Shown here in pieces: positions 22,517-34,013 of a stretch of 64,000 nucleotides of DNA. Origin of the DNA: Eutypa lata (lineage: Eukaryota > Ascomycota > Sordariomycetes > Xylariales > Diatrypaceae); contig JAKULF010000006.1 in the NCBI GenBank assembly GCA_022661535.1, positions 2,289,001 to 2,353,000 of the forward strand, given 5' to 3'. Made by a program: the position numbers and the translations under genes. Under the pieces are notes generated by a model. It had not been told where the DNA came from, searched no databases, and saw only the letters and a program-made list of their open reading frames with translations. Within the stretch, counting starts at the first letter, position 1, and each line of letters opens with the position of its first letter.

Positions 22517-24628
22517 TCACACGAACAAGCTCTCGACAACAAGATCGCAAAACTCCTCCATACTCGGCAACCTGCCACCAGGGAACAACCGACCAAGCAG
22601 TCCAGGCCGTCCCCTCCTAGAAGAAGGCCCGCCACCGCTGCTACCCCCACCAGCACCATGGCCGCCGCCCACACCAACACCGCCTGCACCACCACCGCCA
22701 CCGCCATCAGCACCAACAGCATCCTCGAGGTACGCCCTCTCGGCATCGGAGAGCTCCCTCCTCTCGGCGTCGCGCCACCGCTGCTCGGCCTCCTCGCGGG
22801 CCTGGCGCAGCACGGCGTCCGTGTCCTCGGCCTCCCAGAGGTTGCAGCGCGCGCACTCGGTGCAGCGGGACCCGTCCCCCTCGGGGCGGAAGTGCTGGCA
22901 GAAGTGGCGGTAGCCGTCCTGGCCCAGGTCGGCGCGGCACACGTAGCACATGCGGTAGCCGCAGGGGCACGTCAGCTTGTTGCAGCCGGCCTCCTTGACG
23001 AACGCCGTGGCGCACCGCGGGCACACCCGCTTCACGGCCAGCGACATGGCCTGCTCGACCTGCGTCCGCAGCGCCACCAGCGACGACTCGTGGCACACGT
23101 GGGGGTCCGCCCACGCGCGCCCGCACCCCAGGCACGACGCCCGCCCGCACTCCGCCGCCGCCTGGCACGTGAAGCGTAGCCCGCGCCGCCGCCGCCGGTG
23201 CCGCTCCAGCGCCCGCGTGGCGTGGCCCGCGAAGTAGCCCCAGACGGAGGGCGCGCAGTACGCGAAGGCGAGGATGCCGAGCATGGCGGGGACGAGGAGG
23301 CTGAGCGGCAGCAGGAGGACCGCGAGGGCGACGAGGATGAGGTTCGGGATGTTGGCGGGCCGGAGCCGCAGCCGGCGCGCGGTGCCTGCCGGCACGTAGA
23401 TGTCGTCGACCTCGGCGTAGTGGCAGAAGGGGCAGCGGACGAGGGGGAGGCCGCTTGCGACGAGGTCGTGCTCGGCGAGGCGCTGGTCCAGCTTGTGCAG
23501 GATCTCGAAGCCCTTCTTCTCCTCGAGCATGGCGCGCTGTATGTGTTGGGCCGAGACGCAGCCGCCGCAGCCATCGTTCGAGGGCACCACTGCCGGGCAC
23601 CGCAGCGTCCCGGTCTCTTTGTCGATGCTGCGCTGCCACCCCTGCCCGAACACGGCTTCCTTGATCGAGTGCTGCACGCATCGGAAGCAGATCATGTGCC
23701 CCTCTTCCACGTTGCTGCATATCGTGAACTCCTCGAACGTCGCTTCCGTGAAGCAGCACCCGCACTCATACGTCGCCTCGTAGGCCTCAGCCTCCTCGGT
23801 GTGCAGCGCAAGGGCCAGTGCGCGGTCCTTGTCCTCGCGCGCCGCGTGCTCGCGCTGCCTCAGCGGCAATACCAACTCTTCGAATAGCTCCCTATCCAGC
23901 TCGGCGCTGCCGGTTGCCTTGATCGTCGGTATGATGGACCCGTTGCCCGTCGACTTCCAGACGATCAGCGGGTGGGTCTCGGCCTCGGCAGACGTGGTGA
24001 CGGGCTTGCGGCGGAAGATCATAGACGAGATGGTGAACTTCCAGGACTTGGAGGACAGCTCGACGAGGGTCGGTCGCGCGTCGAGGTACGCGTGGTTCGA
24101 CTCGGAGAGCACGGCGTCGATGGAGGACCGGGGGAGCCCCTTGAATTCCTGCATGGCTAGGCTCCTCACAGCCTCTTTGTACCCGGTGTCCCTGAAGGCC
24201 TCATTTTGCGGTACCAGGTGCTGCTGGTCCTTCACGGGTTTGTAATGTTCGGGGTTGCTCGTGCTCGTGGCTCTGCGTCGGCCTTTTACGAATGCGCCCG
24301 GGTTTCTTAGCAGTAAGTCCGTGACGATCTCGATCCTCGACTCTTCGGAGAAGCTCGTGAGCATCTCCCGGAACACCTCGATCTGCACGTCGGGAAATAG
24401 CGTCGCGAGAACTTCGAGGTTCCCGTTCAGGTCGGCAATTTGGCTCGGGAGAGGCTCGACGGGGCGAAGCTGGGACTCGTCCGAGATGTATAGGGTGCCG
24501 TGGGACACATCGGGGCTCCGGGACCGGCGACGCGAAAGATCAGAAGATTCCGATGATTTGTTATGCTTACCTGACCTGGAGGAATCATTCCTTCCCAGGG
24601 AAGATCCCAAAAAGCCGGATAGGAACAT
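22517..24628 (-). CDS. RBR-type E3 ubiquitin ligase with membrane segment (703 aa)
   Basis: RING-between-RING ubiquitin ligase resembling the RNF216/Triad3 group. The start is the ATG at 24628; the open frame extends 12 codons further but without an ATG. A CUE-like ubiquitin-binding region with LFPDV lies at about 63-106. RING1 (C-G-C-C ... C-x-x-C) is at about 288-345, an IBR begins with CPFC near 397, and RING2/Rcat (CPRC ... CGYRMCYVC) is at about 533-580. Two hydrophobic stretches (about 430-470) lie inside the IBR, between its CPFC and the next zinc-binding cysteines, so the catalytic module is probably membrane anchored. The C-terminus has Gly-rich low complexity. GC content is much higher than in the flanks. 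No intron is evident. Substrates are unknown. Confidence 0.88.
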   Translation of the reverse strand: MFLSGFLGSSLGRNDSSRSGKHNKSSESSDLSRRRSRSPDVSHGTLYISDESQLRPVEPLPSQIADLNGNLEVLATLFPDVQIEVFREMLTSFSEESRIEIVTDLLLRNPGAFVKGRRRATSTSNPEHYKPVKDQQHLVPQNEAFRDTGYKEAVRSLAMQEFKGLPRSSIDAVLSESNHAYLDARPTLVELSSKSWKFTISSMIFRRKPVTTSAEAETHPLIVWKSTGNGSIIPTIKATGSAELDRELFEELVLPLRQREHAAREDKDRALALALHTEEAEAYEATYECGCCFTEATFEEFTICSNVEEGHMICFRCVQHSIKEAVFGQGWQRSIDKETGTLRCPAVVPSNDGCGGCVSAQHIQRAMLEEKKGFEILHKLDQRLAEHDLVASGLPLVRCPFCHYAEVDDIYVPAGTARRLRLRPANIPNLILVALAVLLLPLSLLVPAMLGILAFAYCAPSVWGYFAGHATRALERHRRRRRGLRFTCQAAAECGRASCLGCGRAWADPHVCHESSLVALRTQVEQAMSLAVKRVCPRCATAFVKEAGCNKLTCPCGYRMCYVCRADLGQDGYRHFCQHFRPEGDGSRCTECARCNLWEAEDTDAVLRQAREEAEQRWRDAERRELSDAERAYLEDAVGADGGGGGGAGGVGVGGGHGAGGGSSGGGPSSRRGRPGLLGRLFPGGRLPSMEEFCDLVVESLFV

Positions 24629-25698
24629 ATCGATTCGATGTCTTGAGGTGTCAAGAGCAGTCAAGTATCCAAACCATCCTTACTACTTCGCTAGTAAGGA
24701 TAAAGGAAGGTTTTTGTCTTTGAAGTCAGGTGAGGGGCTTGCTTGACGAACAATTAAACGAATAACTATTTAAAGAGAACTGCGACAGGTTATGAATCCG
24801 TGCAAATCATACACAAGAGACACTATAACTAGATAGATGTAATATGTAACAGAGGACTCAGAACAATATCTAGAGTCATTAAGTTGTCAGTTAGAATGTT
24901 GAGAACTTCAATTTACCTGATAGTTAACTGGTGCTAAGTTGAACTTGTCAAAGAGGTATGCAGGGATTATAATTAAATAAACTCTTAAACGTTGCATAGA
25001 GGGTCCACAGGTATCCCCTTTACCTGTTAGTTGATGGAGGGGGCCCGAGAGGTTCCTGAAAGGTCCCTGAAAGTCATTGATTTTAGTGGAGCCTCTCAGA
25101 ATGTTCAGTTATTTGCCACTGTAAACAGCCTCCTGTAGCAGTCGTTGAAAATAACTAGGTACATATGTATGTAACGGCATATCCGGTTCATTACTTGAAG
25201 TTCTTTTCACCTTTTACCTTTTACTTTTTACTACCTAAATATTGTAGACAAGTTGAAACAATCATGTTTACGAAGTATGTATGCTAGAAACGATCACTGC
25301 CAGTGCAGCAGTGCCAATCTTTCCCAACGTATCGAGCTAACTAGTTGTACCTGGCTAGTAATGCCCGTCTTGTGTTGTCTAATGTAACTACCCTACCTAA
25401 TGGAAATTGAGGCTCCTATCGTGTCTGCGTGTTCGGTACATACATCCCGTAACTACTTCGTAGACACGCCATATTTACGCCTAACTCTAGGTACAAAAAT
25501 CAATTCCTTCTTATTTAGCTTCTTTAGCACACTATATATAGTCTGTAGTTACCTCTGTAGAACGCAAGCCTGTAAACTCCTTTAACATTCTTTCTCCCTT
25601 TACGAGGTGGGGTTCTTGTATAACTTGCGACGGATTAACTCCGGTTATTGCAGTCCTAAATCTATATAGTACTCAATAGAAGAATTTTTAATAAGCCT
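24629..25698. other. Spacer between RBR gene and tRNA-Pro
   Basis: Upstream region of the minus-strand RBR gene and of the tRNA. AT-rich, with no coding sequence recognised. Confidence 0.4.
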
Positions 25699-25804
25699 GG
25701 CTTCGTGGTCTAGTCGTATGATTGTCGCTTCGGGAGTTCCCCACGGTATAAAAATATCGTGATCCAATTGTGACAGGTCCCGGGTTCAAATCCCGGCGAA
25801 GCCC
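25699..25804 (+). tRNA. tRNA-Pro (CGG) with 34-nt intron
   Basis: A complete cloverleaf can be drawn: acceptor stem GGCTTCG/CGAAGCC, A-box in the D arm, anticodon stem GTCGC/GTGAC with one G-U pair, and a T arm CCCGGGTTCAAATCCCGG. The anticodon CGG is at 25731-25733. An intron of 34 nt (25735-25768) sits one base 3' of the anticodon, the canonical place. The mature tRNA would be 72 nt before CCA addition. Confidence 0.95.
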
Positions 25805-25805
25805 C

Positions 25806-25810
25806 TTTTT
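25806..25810 (+). terminator. RNA polymerase III terminator of tRNA-Pro
   Basis: A run of five T begins two bases after the tRNA discriminator base, which is the standard pol III stop signal. Confidence 0.85.
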
Positions 25811-26406
25811 GGTACCTAGTTTGTGCTTTCTACATACCTTGTTTTTTTTTTGTTCTATTCATATTTTCATATTACCGTTTTCCTTCCGGCAATGAGACAT
25901 TACTACTATAGGTACTATTAGGTATGTAGGATTCCTGCTGGTTTTGTTTGCACCTATCAATTCCTAGAGTCTCCAGAGTGAAAAGGGGTTAAAGTTTGCA
26001 TAGTGTGAGAACTAGGAAAGAAGTCTTCAAGTCGCAACGAGACATGTATTGACACACCAACGTGAGTATCCAGCAAGCAGTAACGAAATGACGAAACAGT
26101 ATCGAGGTCTTGGAAGTATATGGTCCCAAAGCCTGCATACTGCAGAACTTCTCACTAGGTCTCCCATAAATCCCAGTTTGCCATATGTTCTTCATACCTA
26201 ACTAGCAATAGTGAGTGTACATTAGATTTTATGATTCCTCTCTTAAAAGCAAGTAATAGTTAGTTCCCAACCGAAAAAAGAAAAAAAAAATCCTATCCGT
26301 AATACCCGTAGAGTCCCCCTCATAACCTCATTCAGTCCCCGTATTGAAAAACCAAAGCCGTACTGTAACTAGCCGCAAACCCCCCCCCCCCAAAAAAAAA
26401 TACTGT
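25811..26406. other. Spacer downstream of tRNA-Pro
   Basis: No gene recognised. It contains A-runs and a C-run followed by an A-run (about 26380-26400) next to the stop codon of the Zn2Cys6 gene, and should hold that gene's 3' UTR. Confidence 0.4.
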
Positions 26407-26870
26407 TCACACCCGATAGTCGAAATTTCCCCCCATAATGAACGGTTGCAAACCAAAAGAGCTCTGAGCCGCCATAAGATCCTCCCAAGAATTAGCAAAA
26501 GCCATGCTAGATCCGCCGAAATCCGAGCCGCCTGCTGCTGCTGCCGCCGCTGCCGCTGCAGCCGCGTCGTACTCGGGGAGAACATTCACCCCGTGATTCA
26601 TGGCCTCGAACTCCGTCATCCCGACGCCCGTACCCGCCGCCCCCGCATTACTCCACGCATCTTGGCCGTGGACTGCTGGCACAGGCATCTCCGGGAGCCC
26701 CGCGTAGCGCTCCTCTGCCTTTCCATGCTCGGCTACGAGCGACCCGTGCGTTGTTGCTGCAAGCGAACTCTGGGGCGGAAATTCGTTGCTTCTGGTGGAT
26801 CCGACGACTTTAGTCTGATCGGCGGAATGAGAGGTGGCAGGGGAGGCTTGGGCCGGGTGGCTCCTAGCAG

Positions 26871-26901
<31 letters not shown>

Positions 26902-28915
26902 TCCGTTTCGCTGCCTCTTCTCGTTGAGTTGTTGGAACATATTTCTGATCCACTTCGCGGCGAAGTATCTAGTCGAGAGCGTTCGCATGGCAAGCATGCA
27001 GATTCCGAACTCCGCATCGACGTCCTGCCCCTTGATCGTGTGGATTGTCATCGCGCCAAACAGTGCCGACGTGCTTGAGGACCTGTGTGAGCTTATACGA
27101 ATAGGGAGAAATAGAGAGACGGAAGGACTCTTACAAGTACAGTGGGCAGTAGTCGAGGGACAGATAATTCATGACGGTGTCAGTAATTAAGGCGATGGCT
27201 TTCGCCGCTTCGGTGGCAATCCTCCATCCATTGCCGTCAATATGTGCTACATTTCGCGAGCCGCTCTTTGGCACCGTCGGGCGGTAAAGAAGAAGTGTGA
27301 AATAGCTGAGTATTCATGTAAGTATTGCACTGAGCGAGTCTCGGTATCGCGTAAGCTGGGAACACCTACTTGAATAGAACCTCTAACGCTAAGGCTTGGA
27401 AAGATAGCTGGTTATCTCCCGGCCGATATCTCAGGCTCTCCGGTATGTTGGCCTTCCATTCATCTAGTTGCTGTTTCAAATGCGTCTGGAGATCCTGTCC
27501 GCGGTTGCGGCTCCCGGCCGGCGTAAAATAAGTAGTGATCATAATACCAACTAAAGTAAGAAGGTTAACGCAGGCCTCGCTATCTTCAATGAAACCAGAC
27601 TGTATGCACTTACGAATGTGTGCCACCTTTGCCTGCTCGATAGTGTATAGCCTCGTCTCCGGAGATTGATGATCCTCAAAATCATCGACCGTCAACATTT
27701 CGACATCAATGTCAATGTCATTTATCATGAGTGGTTTCCCAAGCGCACTCGCACATTGCCGGTCTCTTGACTGCAGTGAAAATTTTAGCTCTGCTAGTTT
27801 AGATATTGCTGTGTTCCATAAGAAGCTTTACTCACGTAGAGACTCCACCAGATCCGTTTCCACAGTTTCCTATGCTCCGGGCGCAATGAAGAGTTGGCGG
27901 TACACCGGTGCATGCCAATACTTTGCGCAAGTCGAATTGCTAAGCCGAGCCATGTGTAGGGGTCCATGGCGACATTTGGACCTATCCACATGTTGTGAAG
28001 CAGGAAGGCAGTTTGCACCCGGGTGAGTTGATCGCCCAGGTCCGCATCCCCTTCGTCCTCGAAGAACAGTCTCTTAGCCTGGTTATAAAGGTCTTTCAGG
28101 CATGCCTCGCGGGACTCGTACTTGGAGCGGTGGATAACCGCATCCGCGACGTGCAGTGCGCCGGCGTAAAGCACGCCCGTAAGCAGAAGCGGTGAAATGG
28201 TCCTTGAATGATAAGCTTCCCAGAATTCCAACTCATATACGACCGGGAAGAGTGAGTTGTGATACGTGAAGTAGGCCTCTAAGAGCGGTTCCTGTATATC
28301 ACGAACGGGCCCCTCCGATATCGCCGATACTACAGAAGCTGGTGCGGTTTGTTTGGGAGATGGAGAATCTTGGTTCTTAGCAGGTACGGCTAGGTGTAGG
28401 CCTGGTACCCGAGGCGGATGCTCCTCAGCCTGTCCCGTAGAGCTCACTTGGGATTTCCAATGCAAGACATAAGACAGTGTCCACGACTCCCCTAGATAAG
28501 CAACCCGTCCGCTTTTGGGAGCGACCCTTTCGGGCTCGTCACGAGCCACCATATTGGACCATTGGTCATCATCGCTGCTCGGAGACCGTGAGTTATCTAT
28601 CGACCCGCGGCGTATACGCTCGACTCCTGGCGACATGATATCCGTTGGCGGAGATACTGTGGGCACCGTTGAGGGAGAGTCTTCTTGCTCACGCGGCGTT
28701 GGCGTTGCTTCCGGGGCCTTGGAGGCGAATCGACCGTTGCCTCCTCGGGATCGCCTCGATTCGATGAGGCGGCATTCTTCGCCGAGGGCTGATGTGATAC
28801 ATGCTGTACACGGCACTCCCTTAGCGGAAGCATCACAACGGACACGACGGTCGTGGCATCGCTTGCAGGCCATACGGCTGCGAGGTTTCTTGACTTTCTC
28901 CGTGGCAGGTTCCAT
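26407..28915 (-). CDS. Zn(II)2Cys6 transcription factor (754 aa)
   Basis: Fungal binuclear zinc-cluster regulator. Five exons on the minus strand (27836-28915, 27614-27770, 27370-27550, 27135-27305, 26407-27082) have introns of 52-65 nt. The DNA-binding module near residue 17 has spacing C-x2-C-x6-C-x8-C-x2-C-x8-C with a basic RRVRCD core, close to the Ctf1/FarB style of zinc cluster. The fungal_trans regulatory domain covers about residues 215-500, with conserved WWSLY, RDRQ-ASALGKP, YF and RNVAHIDGN blocks that supported the splice choices. The C-terminus has a run of nine Gln and a run of eleven Ala, typical activation-region low complexity. Nearby genes encode a GST, SDR, BVMO and permease, so it may regulate that set. 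The Ctf1/FarB resemblance would also fit lipid catabolism (fox2 is 5 kb away); both links are inference. Confidence 0.9.
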
Positions 28916-29773
28916 GCTCTATGGGAAATCTTCCGATGACTCTTCTTATATGGTGGCGCCGTGACCCCCTGTAGGCCCTATGATGAGTGTTCGCGAAGTG
29001 ATGGGGGGCGGGAGCCGTTAGTTCGTCCAAGTGGAAGTCAAAGAAAGAGGTAAGTTTTATTCTAGATCCGCACTAAGCCCTGGGGTACATAGGGGATCAC
29101 GGGAAGATGCCACTAGTTATGGGCGGTGGAGATGGAAATGGGAAATAGTATGCGGGGAAGTCTTAGCTCGCCCGGTATTTTAACCAACTACATATGAATG
29201 ATTAGCCCTGGTTATATAACCATGGATAAGGACTAGGTTAGGGCCGATTCGCTTAGGACCTCCATGTCTTTAGGTGCTTATACTACACTTCCACGTACTT
29301 AATACATGATGACATCCACTACATATGTATGTATGGAAGTGGATTTTACTATTCACGAGCACAAAATATGAACAATGGATAGAGCAAATGGTAAGCTATT
29401 GGTACCTAATTGTCGTTGATTACTGCCTTAGACCCAAGCTAGTAATCGCCTGAGTATGTAGGTAGTTGCATAGATTGTTGTGACGATCATCGGCGTATGT
29501 GATATGTAGTTACAAAGGTTGTATTTACCAAAATCATCAAATGAAAAAGACTCATAATTAGTTATGCATAATCACTGACGTGTAAGTCGTGTTCGTGAAA
29601 CGGCCCATGCTGAGGTGAGAAGGTACAAAATGTCTGTTGTAAACTAGAAATGTCCGTGCATCGTATACCTAGTAGTTTAGCGGATGTTACCGATTTTACT
29701 GGTTCAATTGTTGGATTTCTTCTATCATTATCGTTAGTTATGTTGAGATCTAAAGACTCTGAGAAACGACAGT
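28916..29773. promoter_or_regulatory. Upstream region of the Zn2Cys6 regulator
   Basis: Spacer of 858 bp between the regulator start (28915, minus) and the GST stop codon. It should hold the regulator promoter and the GST 3' UTR. No further gene recognised. Confidence 0.35.
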
Positions 29774-30612
29774 CTATCCTGATAGAAGCTTCGTCCGTTC
29801 ATCCATGACTTTCTTGATCCCAGGTCTAGAGATCAAGGCGTTCATCCATCTCCGAACGTTGGGGACCTCCTTATCGATGAACTCGCTTCCGAGGATAATT
29901 CTGTCCGCGCTTGTGTTCCACTGTAAGAAAGCAATATCTGCGGCCGAGATTCTTCCTCCTACAAGCCACTCCTGCTTCTCCAGAACCCCGTTGAGGACCG
30001 TAAGAACTCGTCTCGTCTCGTTTTGGTAGCGTTCTACAACTTCCTTGGGCTCGCCGCCCTTGACCTTGATGAACCACACTGCCTGTCCATAATACGGGCC
30101 TTGGCCGGAGGCTTGGAAATACAGCCACTGTCGCACTAACTGTTGGGACTCGAAGTCCGCAAACGAGATCTTGTTCTCTGTATCGTATTTCGCAGTCAAA
30201 TACTCGATGATGGCGTTCGATTCCCTTTCTATCGCATTAGCAATCTAGCATGGCTGATCGCGACAGCCATGTGAAACATACCACAGAACGAAGTCTTTGT
30301 TATGATGGTCTATAAGGGCAGGTATTCTTCCGTTCGGGTTCAACTTGGTGAATTCCGGTCCTTTCTGCTCGTCTTTGGAAAGTCAGTCATGCTCGGCCTG
30401 TGTCACTCTGTATCTTGTCATCTAGACCAGGACTAACTTTTCGAAAAGTCCAAGAAGATAGTTTTGTACGTCAGCCCGAGTTCTTCCAAGACCATTGCCA
30501 CCTTCCATCCTAAGTTCAAGTCAGAATCGACTTGGTGTTGCTAAAGGGGGCTGTATTCTTCACCATTAGGCCCAACGACCGTAGAATAAAGCGTAAATTG
30601 AGGCGTCGTCAT
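29774..30612 (-). CDS. Glutathione S-transferase, Ure2p-like (220 aa)
   Basis: Four exons on the minus strand (30564-30612, 30438-30509, 30282-30372, 29774-30224) with GT-AG introns of 54, 65 and 57 nt; each junction restores conserved GST sequence. The N-terminal thioredoxin fold (about residues 1-80) contains GWKVAMVLEELGL, then the cis-Pro region NPNGRIPALIDHH, then the ESNAI glutathione-binding turn. The C-terminal helical domain contains VGGRISAADIAFLQW. Length and layout fit fungal Ure2p-like/GstA transferases, which conjugate or reduce electrophiles with glutathione in the cytosol. It is divergent from the KduD-like SDR, with 661 bp between start codons, so they may be co-expressed. 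Confidence 0.9.
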
Positions 30613-31273
30613 TGTTAATAGATCCGTATGGCTAAGTCTAAAATTCAATAGATAAAAAACGTATAGGATACAATTCCGGCACGCAGTTCTTCCACATCAC
30701 CACTTCTCATGGGTTCGGTTCTTCTTAATATCTAATCTCTTCCAACCAAAACCGGTAACACCCCGAGTTCTCCGCACGAGGGCCGAAGGGGAAACGGACC
30801 TTTCAGTTTCCCGTCCATAGCCTACGGTCCATAGCCTATGGTGAAGTCCCCGGACTAATTGGAGAAGGGCTAAGGGGACGGCCCCGTGTAGTCGGTAACT
30901 ACTGCTGTTTCTCCGATTTTCCCCTCATGCTCTCCACAATATTGTCACACCAGACTCCGTCTTGTACGTAGACTAAGTCTATATATCGTATTTTTAAGGG
31001 GGGCACGTAGATTAGCCAGATCACCAACCCCTATTGGTGTGGAGGGTGCTCGAATGCTCAACTAAGGCTTTGGTCCGCTGCAATGCAAGCCACTTCGCTT
31101 TTTGTAATGCAAGTCACCTCGCATTTCTCTTATCTAGTTGTCGGAATCTAGACGAGGCTGCGTTTTGGTTCCTCGATTACTACCCAAAAAAAAAGAGAGC
31201 CTGTCTCTATCGGTTGTTTTGACTCAACAGAATATTTTCTAGTCAGTATCTAGTTTGGACGGGGGCTTCTAAT
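30613..31273. promoter_or_regulatory. Divergent promoter region, GST and SDR
   Basis: 661 bp between two divergent start codons. A GC-rich stretch with repeated AGCCTA/GGTCC blocks lies at about 30780-30900. No individual site can be assigned. If the SDR starts at 31409 instead of 31274, the region is 796 bp. Confidence 0.35.
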
Positions 31274-32358
31274 ATGATGGCTACTTCTCAGGTCCTAAGT
31301 GGCGCGCCTGCCGAAGCAGAGCAAGACATCAGCACGCCGACGGCCATCCCAAAATTCACGATGCCTCCGGAGATCCCGACCAACCCGGCGCCTACTAACA
31401 TACCTACCATGTCTCTCTTCGACCTTAGCGGAAAGACGGCACTCGTAACGGGTGCCAACGGTGGTATAGGTGGCGGCATGTCCCTGGGGCTAGCCGAGGC
31501 TGGTGCCGACATCATCATTTTCCAGATCCCGGGCGACAACTCCAAGTTCCACGAGCAGCTGGCGGCTGAGACGGGCCGCAAGGTCTCTGTCTACGACTGC
31601 GACCTGTCAAGCAACGCGGAAATTAGACGAGTAGTACAACGGGTGCTTGACGACGGGCACAACATTGACATCTTGTGTAACGTCGCTGGCATAAGCAGTG
31701 GCTCGATACCCATCTTGCACGAGAACGATGAACACAAGGATGCGGTAAGTGCCTGGAGACTTCCAAACCCATTTACTTTAGAAAGCCCAAGCCTAAGGAA
31801 AACGTATTTGGGTGAAAATAATAAAAGGGTGTCGATGAAGCTGACAGTGTGATTCGGTGTAGATTGTTCAAATCAACTTTAACGCCGTCTGGGTAATGTC
31901 TCAGTGTGTGGCCCGACACATGGTTGAGCGTGGCAAGGGCGGAAAAATCATCAACATCTGCTCCCTCGCCGCTTACAAGGCCATGACCACATTCTCGGTG
32001 TACGGACCCATGAAGGCCGCGGTAGGCCAAGCGACAAACGCGTTTGCCAACGAGTTCGGACCGTACAACATCCAAGTCAACGCTCTATACCCAGGGTAAG
32101 TAGTAGTTTCTACGTCACATCGATCACTCAAGAACTCAGGTAAGCTAATATTTGTCACCTAGGTGGATTCACACGGCTCTGGCGCAGCGATTCGTAGACG
32201 ACAAGGAAGCCAACGCGAAGATAATCAGCGGGATACCCGCAAGGCGATGGGGCAAGCCGGATGATTTTAAGGGAGTCACCGTTTTCCTTGCCAGTAGAGC
32301 TAGCGACTATGTCAACGGAGCTAGGATTTTTCTCGATGGAGGAACGCATAGCATGTAG
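31274..32358 (+). CDS. Classical SDR, 2-deoxy-D-gluconate 3-dehydrogenase-like
   Basis: NAD(P)-dependent dehydrogenase of the KduD-like SDR group. Exons 31274-31744, 31863-32095 and 32163-32358 join in frame (introns of 118 and 67 nt), giving 299 aa. The Rossmann motif TGANGGIG, the NVAG block and the catalytic S/Y-x3-K (VYGPMK) are present, and the protein ends with the usual FLDGG segment. A second ATG at 31409, in better context (CTACCATGTC), would give 254 aa, the usual family length, starting MSLFDLSGK. The extra 45 residues are Pro/Thr-rich without a clear targeting signal. I list the longer frame because it is open and shows codon-like composition, but the short form is as likely. The real substrate may be any hydroxy or keto acid. 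Confidence 0.85.
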
Positions 32359-34013
32359 ATTGATACCTGTATCTGATTATAGTCATGTGCATATTTCTTT
32401 TTAAAGTAGATAGATTGCATTTGCTTCTGATTTTAGGCTTTTGACACCTACGTCAACATCATCTTCGCAACGTACATTTGATAGATTACTATTTTTGCAG
32501 TGGTCCCAATGCCACTTGCGCACATTTCCCATACGTTGCCACCATATACACCTACCACCACACCTCTTGCCCTATATTTCACTCGTACACATACTATATT
32601 GCGCCTAGATCTTCATGATATTGCACACATTACAATGCGCAGTTATCTCTGATAAATGACCACGTTTTTCACATGCAAATAATAGGCATAATCACTATAC
32701 TATAGTAATCTCCCTTATTTCATGGCGACCAAACCTGTGTCAACGTGACTTTGAATGCGCTTTAAAAGATCACATCATTAAGGATAAAATGCGTTAGTTA
32801 CTAATAAGTTAGTCGATGGGTGGTGGGAGATATGGTGGAAATGTATGGGGACCACTGAGGACATAGTAAAATTTCTTTTATCTCGGATGGGGTTTTGGGC
32901 GGGTTCGGTCATGGTGCGTATGCTGAATTACCCTTCCACTCGGCTACCATCGTCCTTCCTGGCTGTAGCCCGAGCAAAGGGCCAGAACCTACAAGTCGGC
33001 TGACTTGTAGGCCATCGGGATATGTGCCGGTAACGGGTTCCAGCACCGCTTTTAGAGCAAGACATTTTAATGTGAGTGGCTATCACAACAATGCCCAAGA
33101 CATATTTCCGTAGTATTTTAGAAAAAACCACCTTCTGATTCGCGAGTAACTTATGCTACGCAAGAAGAACAAGATCAGAGCGACAATACTTCTTACTACC
33201 TTACGTTGCTCTAATATAACGCCGATCACTCATCCACCCCCTAAAAAGACCGGACGACCTAAGACCAGCCAGCCTTGCAAAGGCCATCATTACTAGTTAG
33301 GTCTGCCTTTTAAATTGCGATATTATGACCCAACTAATTCATATGATAAAGACGCGCTTTCCCTGAGGAATGTAATGGTATCAATTCTTATTCATATCTA
33401 TTTGTCTGTGTATAATAAAGATAAAGTGGTGCATAGATGCTACAGAGAGATGCTCAATGTTTCCCTTAGAGTGTGTGTCATTCCGTTAACAGAGTGGTGT
33501 CTAAGTCACTAAGCGGCTTACCCATTGATTCGATTGCAAAGTTATCACGGAGTTCAGAAGATTAGCACACCTATATATTTCTCATTATAGTCGTGTAGAA
33601 AGATTATTTCTTTTGTCTCCCCCGAGTCCAATTATAACTATCATAATATAGTTAGTTATCTTTTGCCCGCGTGTGCTCCTAGTTGAAGTAGTGCCGGGTA
33701 TTTAGCTCCAACTCGTTCTCCGTACTCGTTCGCGTTATTACCACTAGACACCACAAAAGCCCCAGTTTCTCAGGTCGTACCTATACCGCGTAAGTTTTGG
33801 GACGTCGGCCAATGTCGATAGCTAAATATAATGTTAATTACAATGACGTGTTTTATTTCCGTCACTTCTTTCCACGTGTTTGTACAAGGTATGAATATAC
33901 GCCCAGTTCCGTCATGAATTTGATTGGGTATGACGGTGGATTACACAAAATTCTAACAATTTAGCGTTGTCGTCTTCAGTGTATTCCGCATCCCACAGGT
34001 GGTCCCCAATCGT
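32359..34013. other. Convergent intergenic spacer, 1.65 kb
   Basis: Between the 3' ends of the SDR (plus) and the monooxygenase (minus). Unusually long for a convergent gap. No gene recognised. A perfect 10-bp inverted repeat with a 4-nt loop lies at 32988-33011. The part near 32880-33110 is less AT-rich and may be old coding sequence, but no frame is convincing. Confidence 0.35.

Noticed and set aside
22707..23765. Long open frame on the minus strand overlapping the RBR ligase gene
   Set aside because: It is in another frame of the GC-rich RBR coding sequence, Arg/Pro-rich and without any domain; the RBR frame has all zinc motifs.
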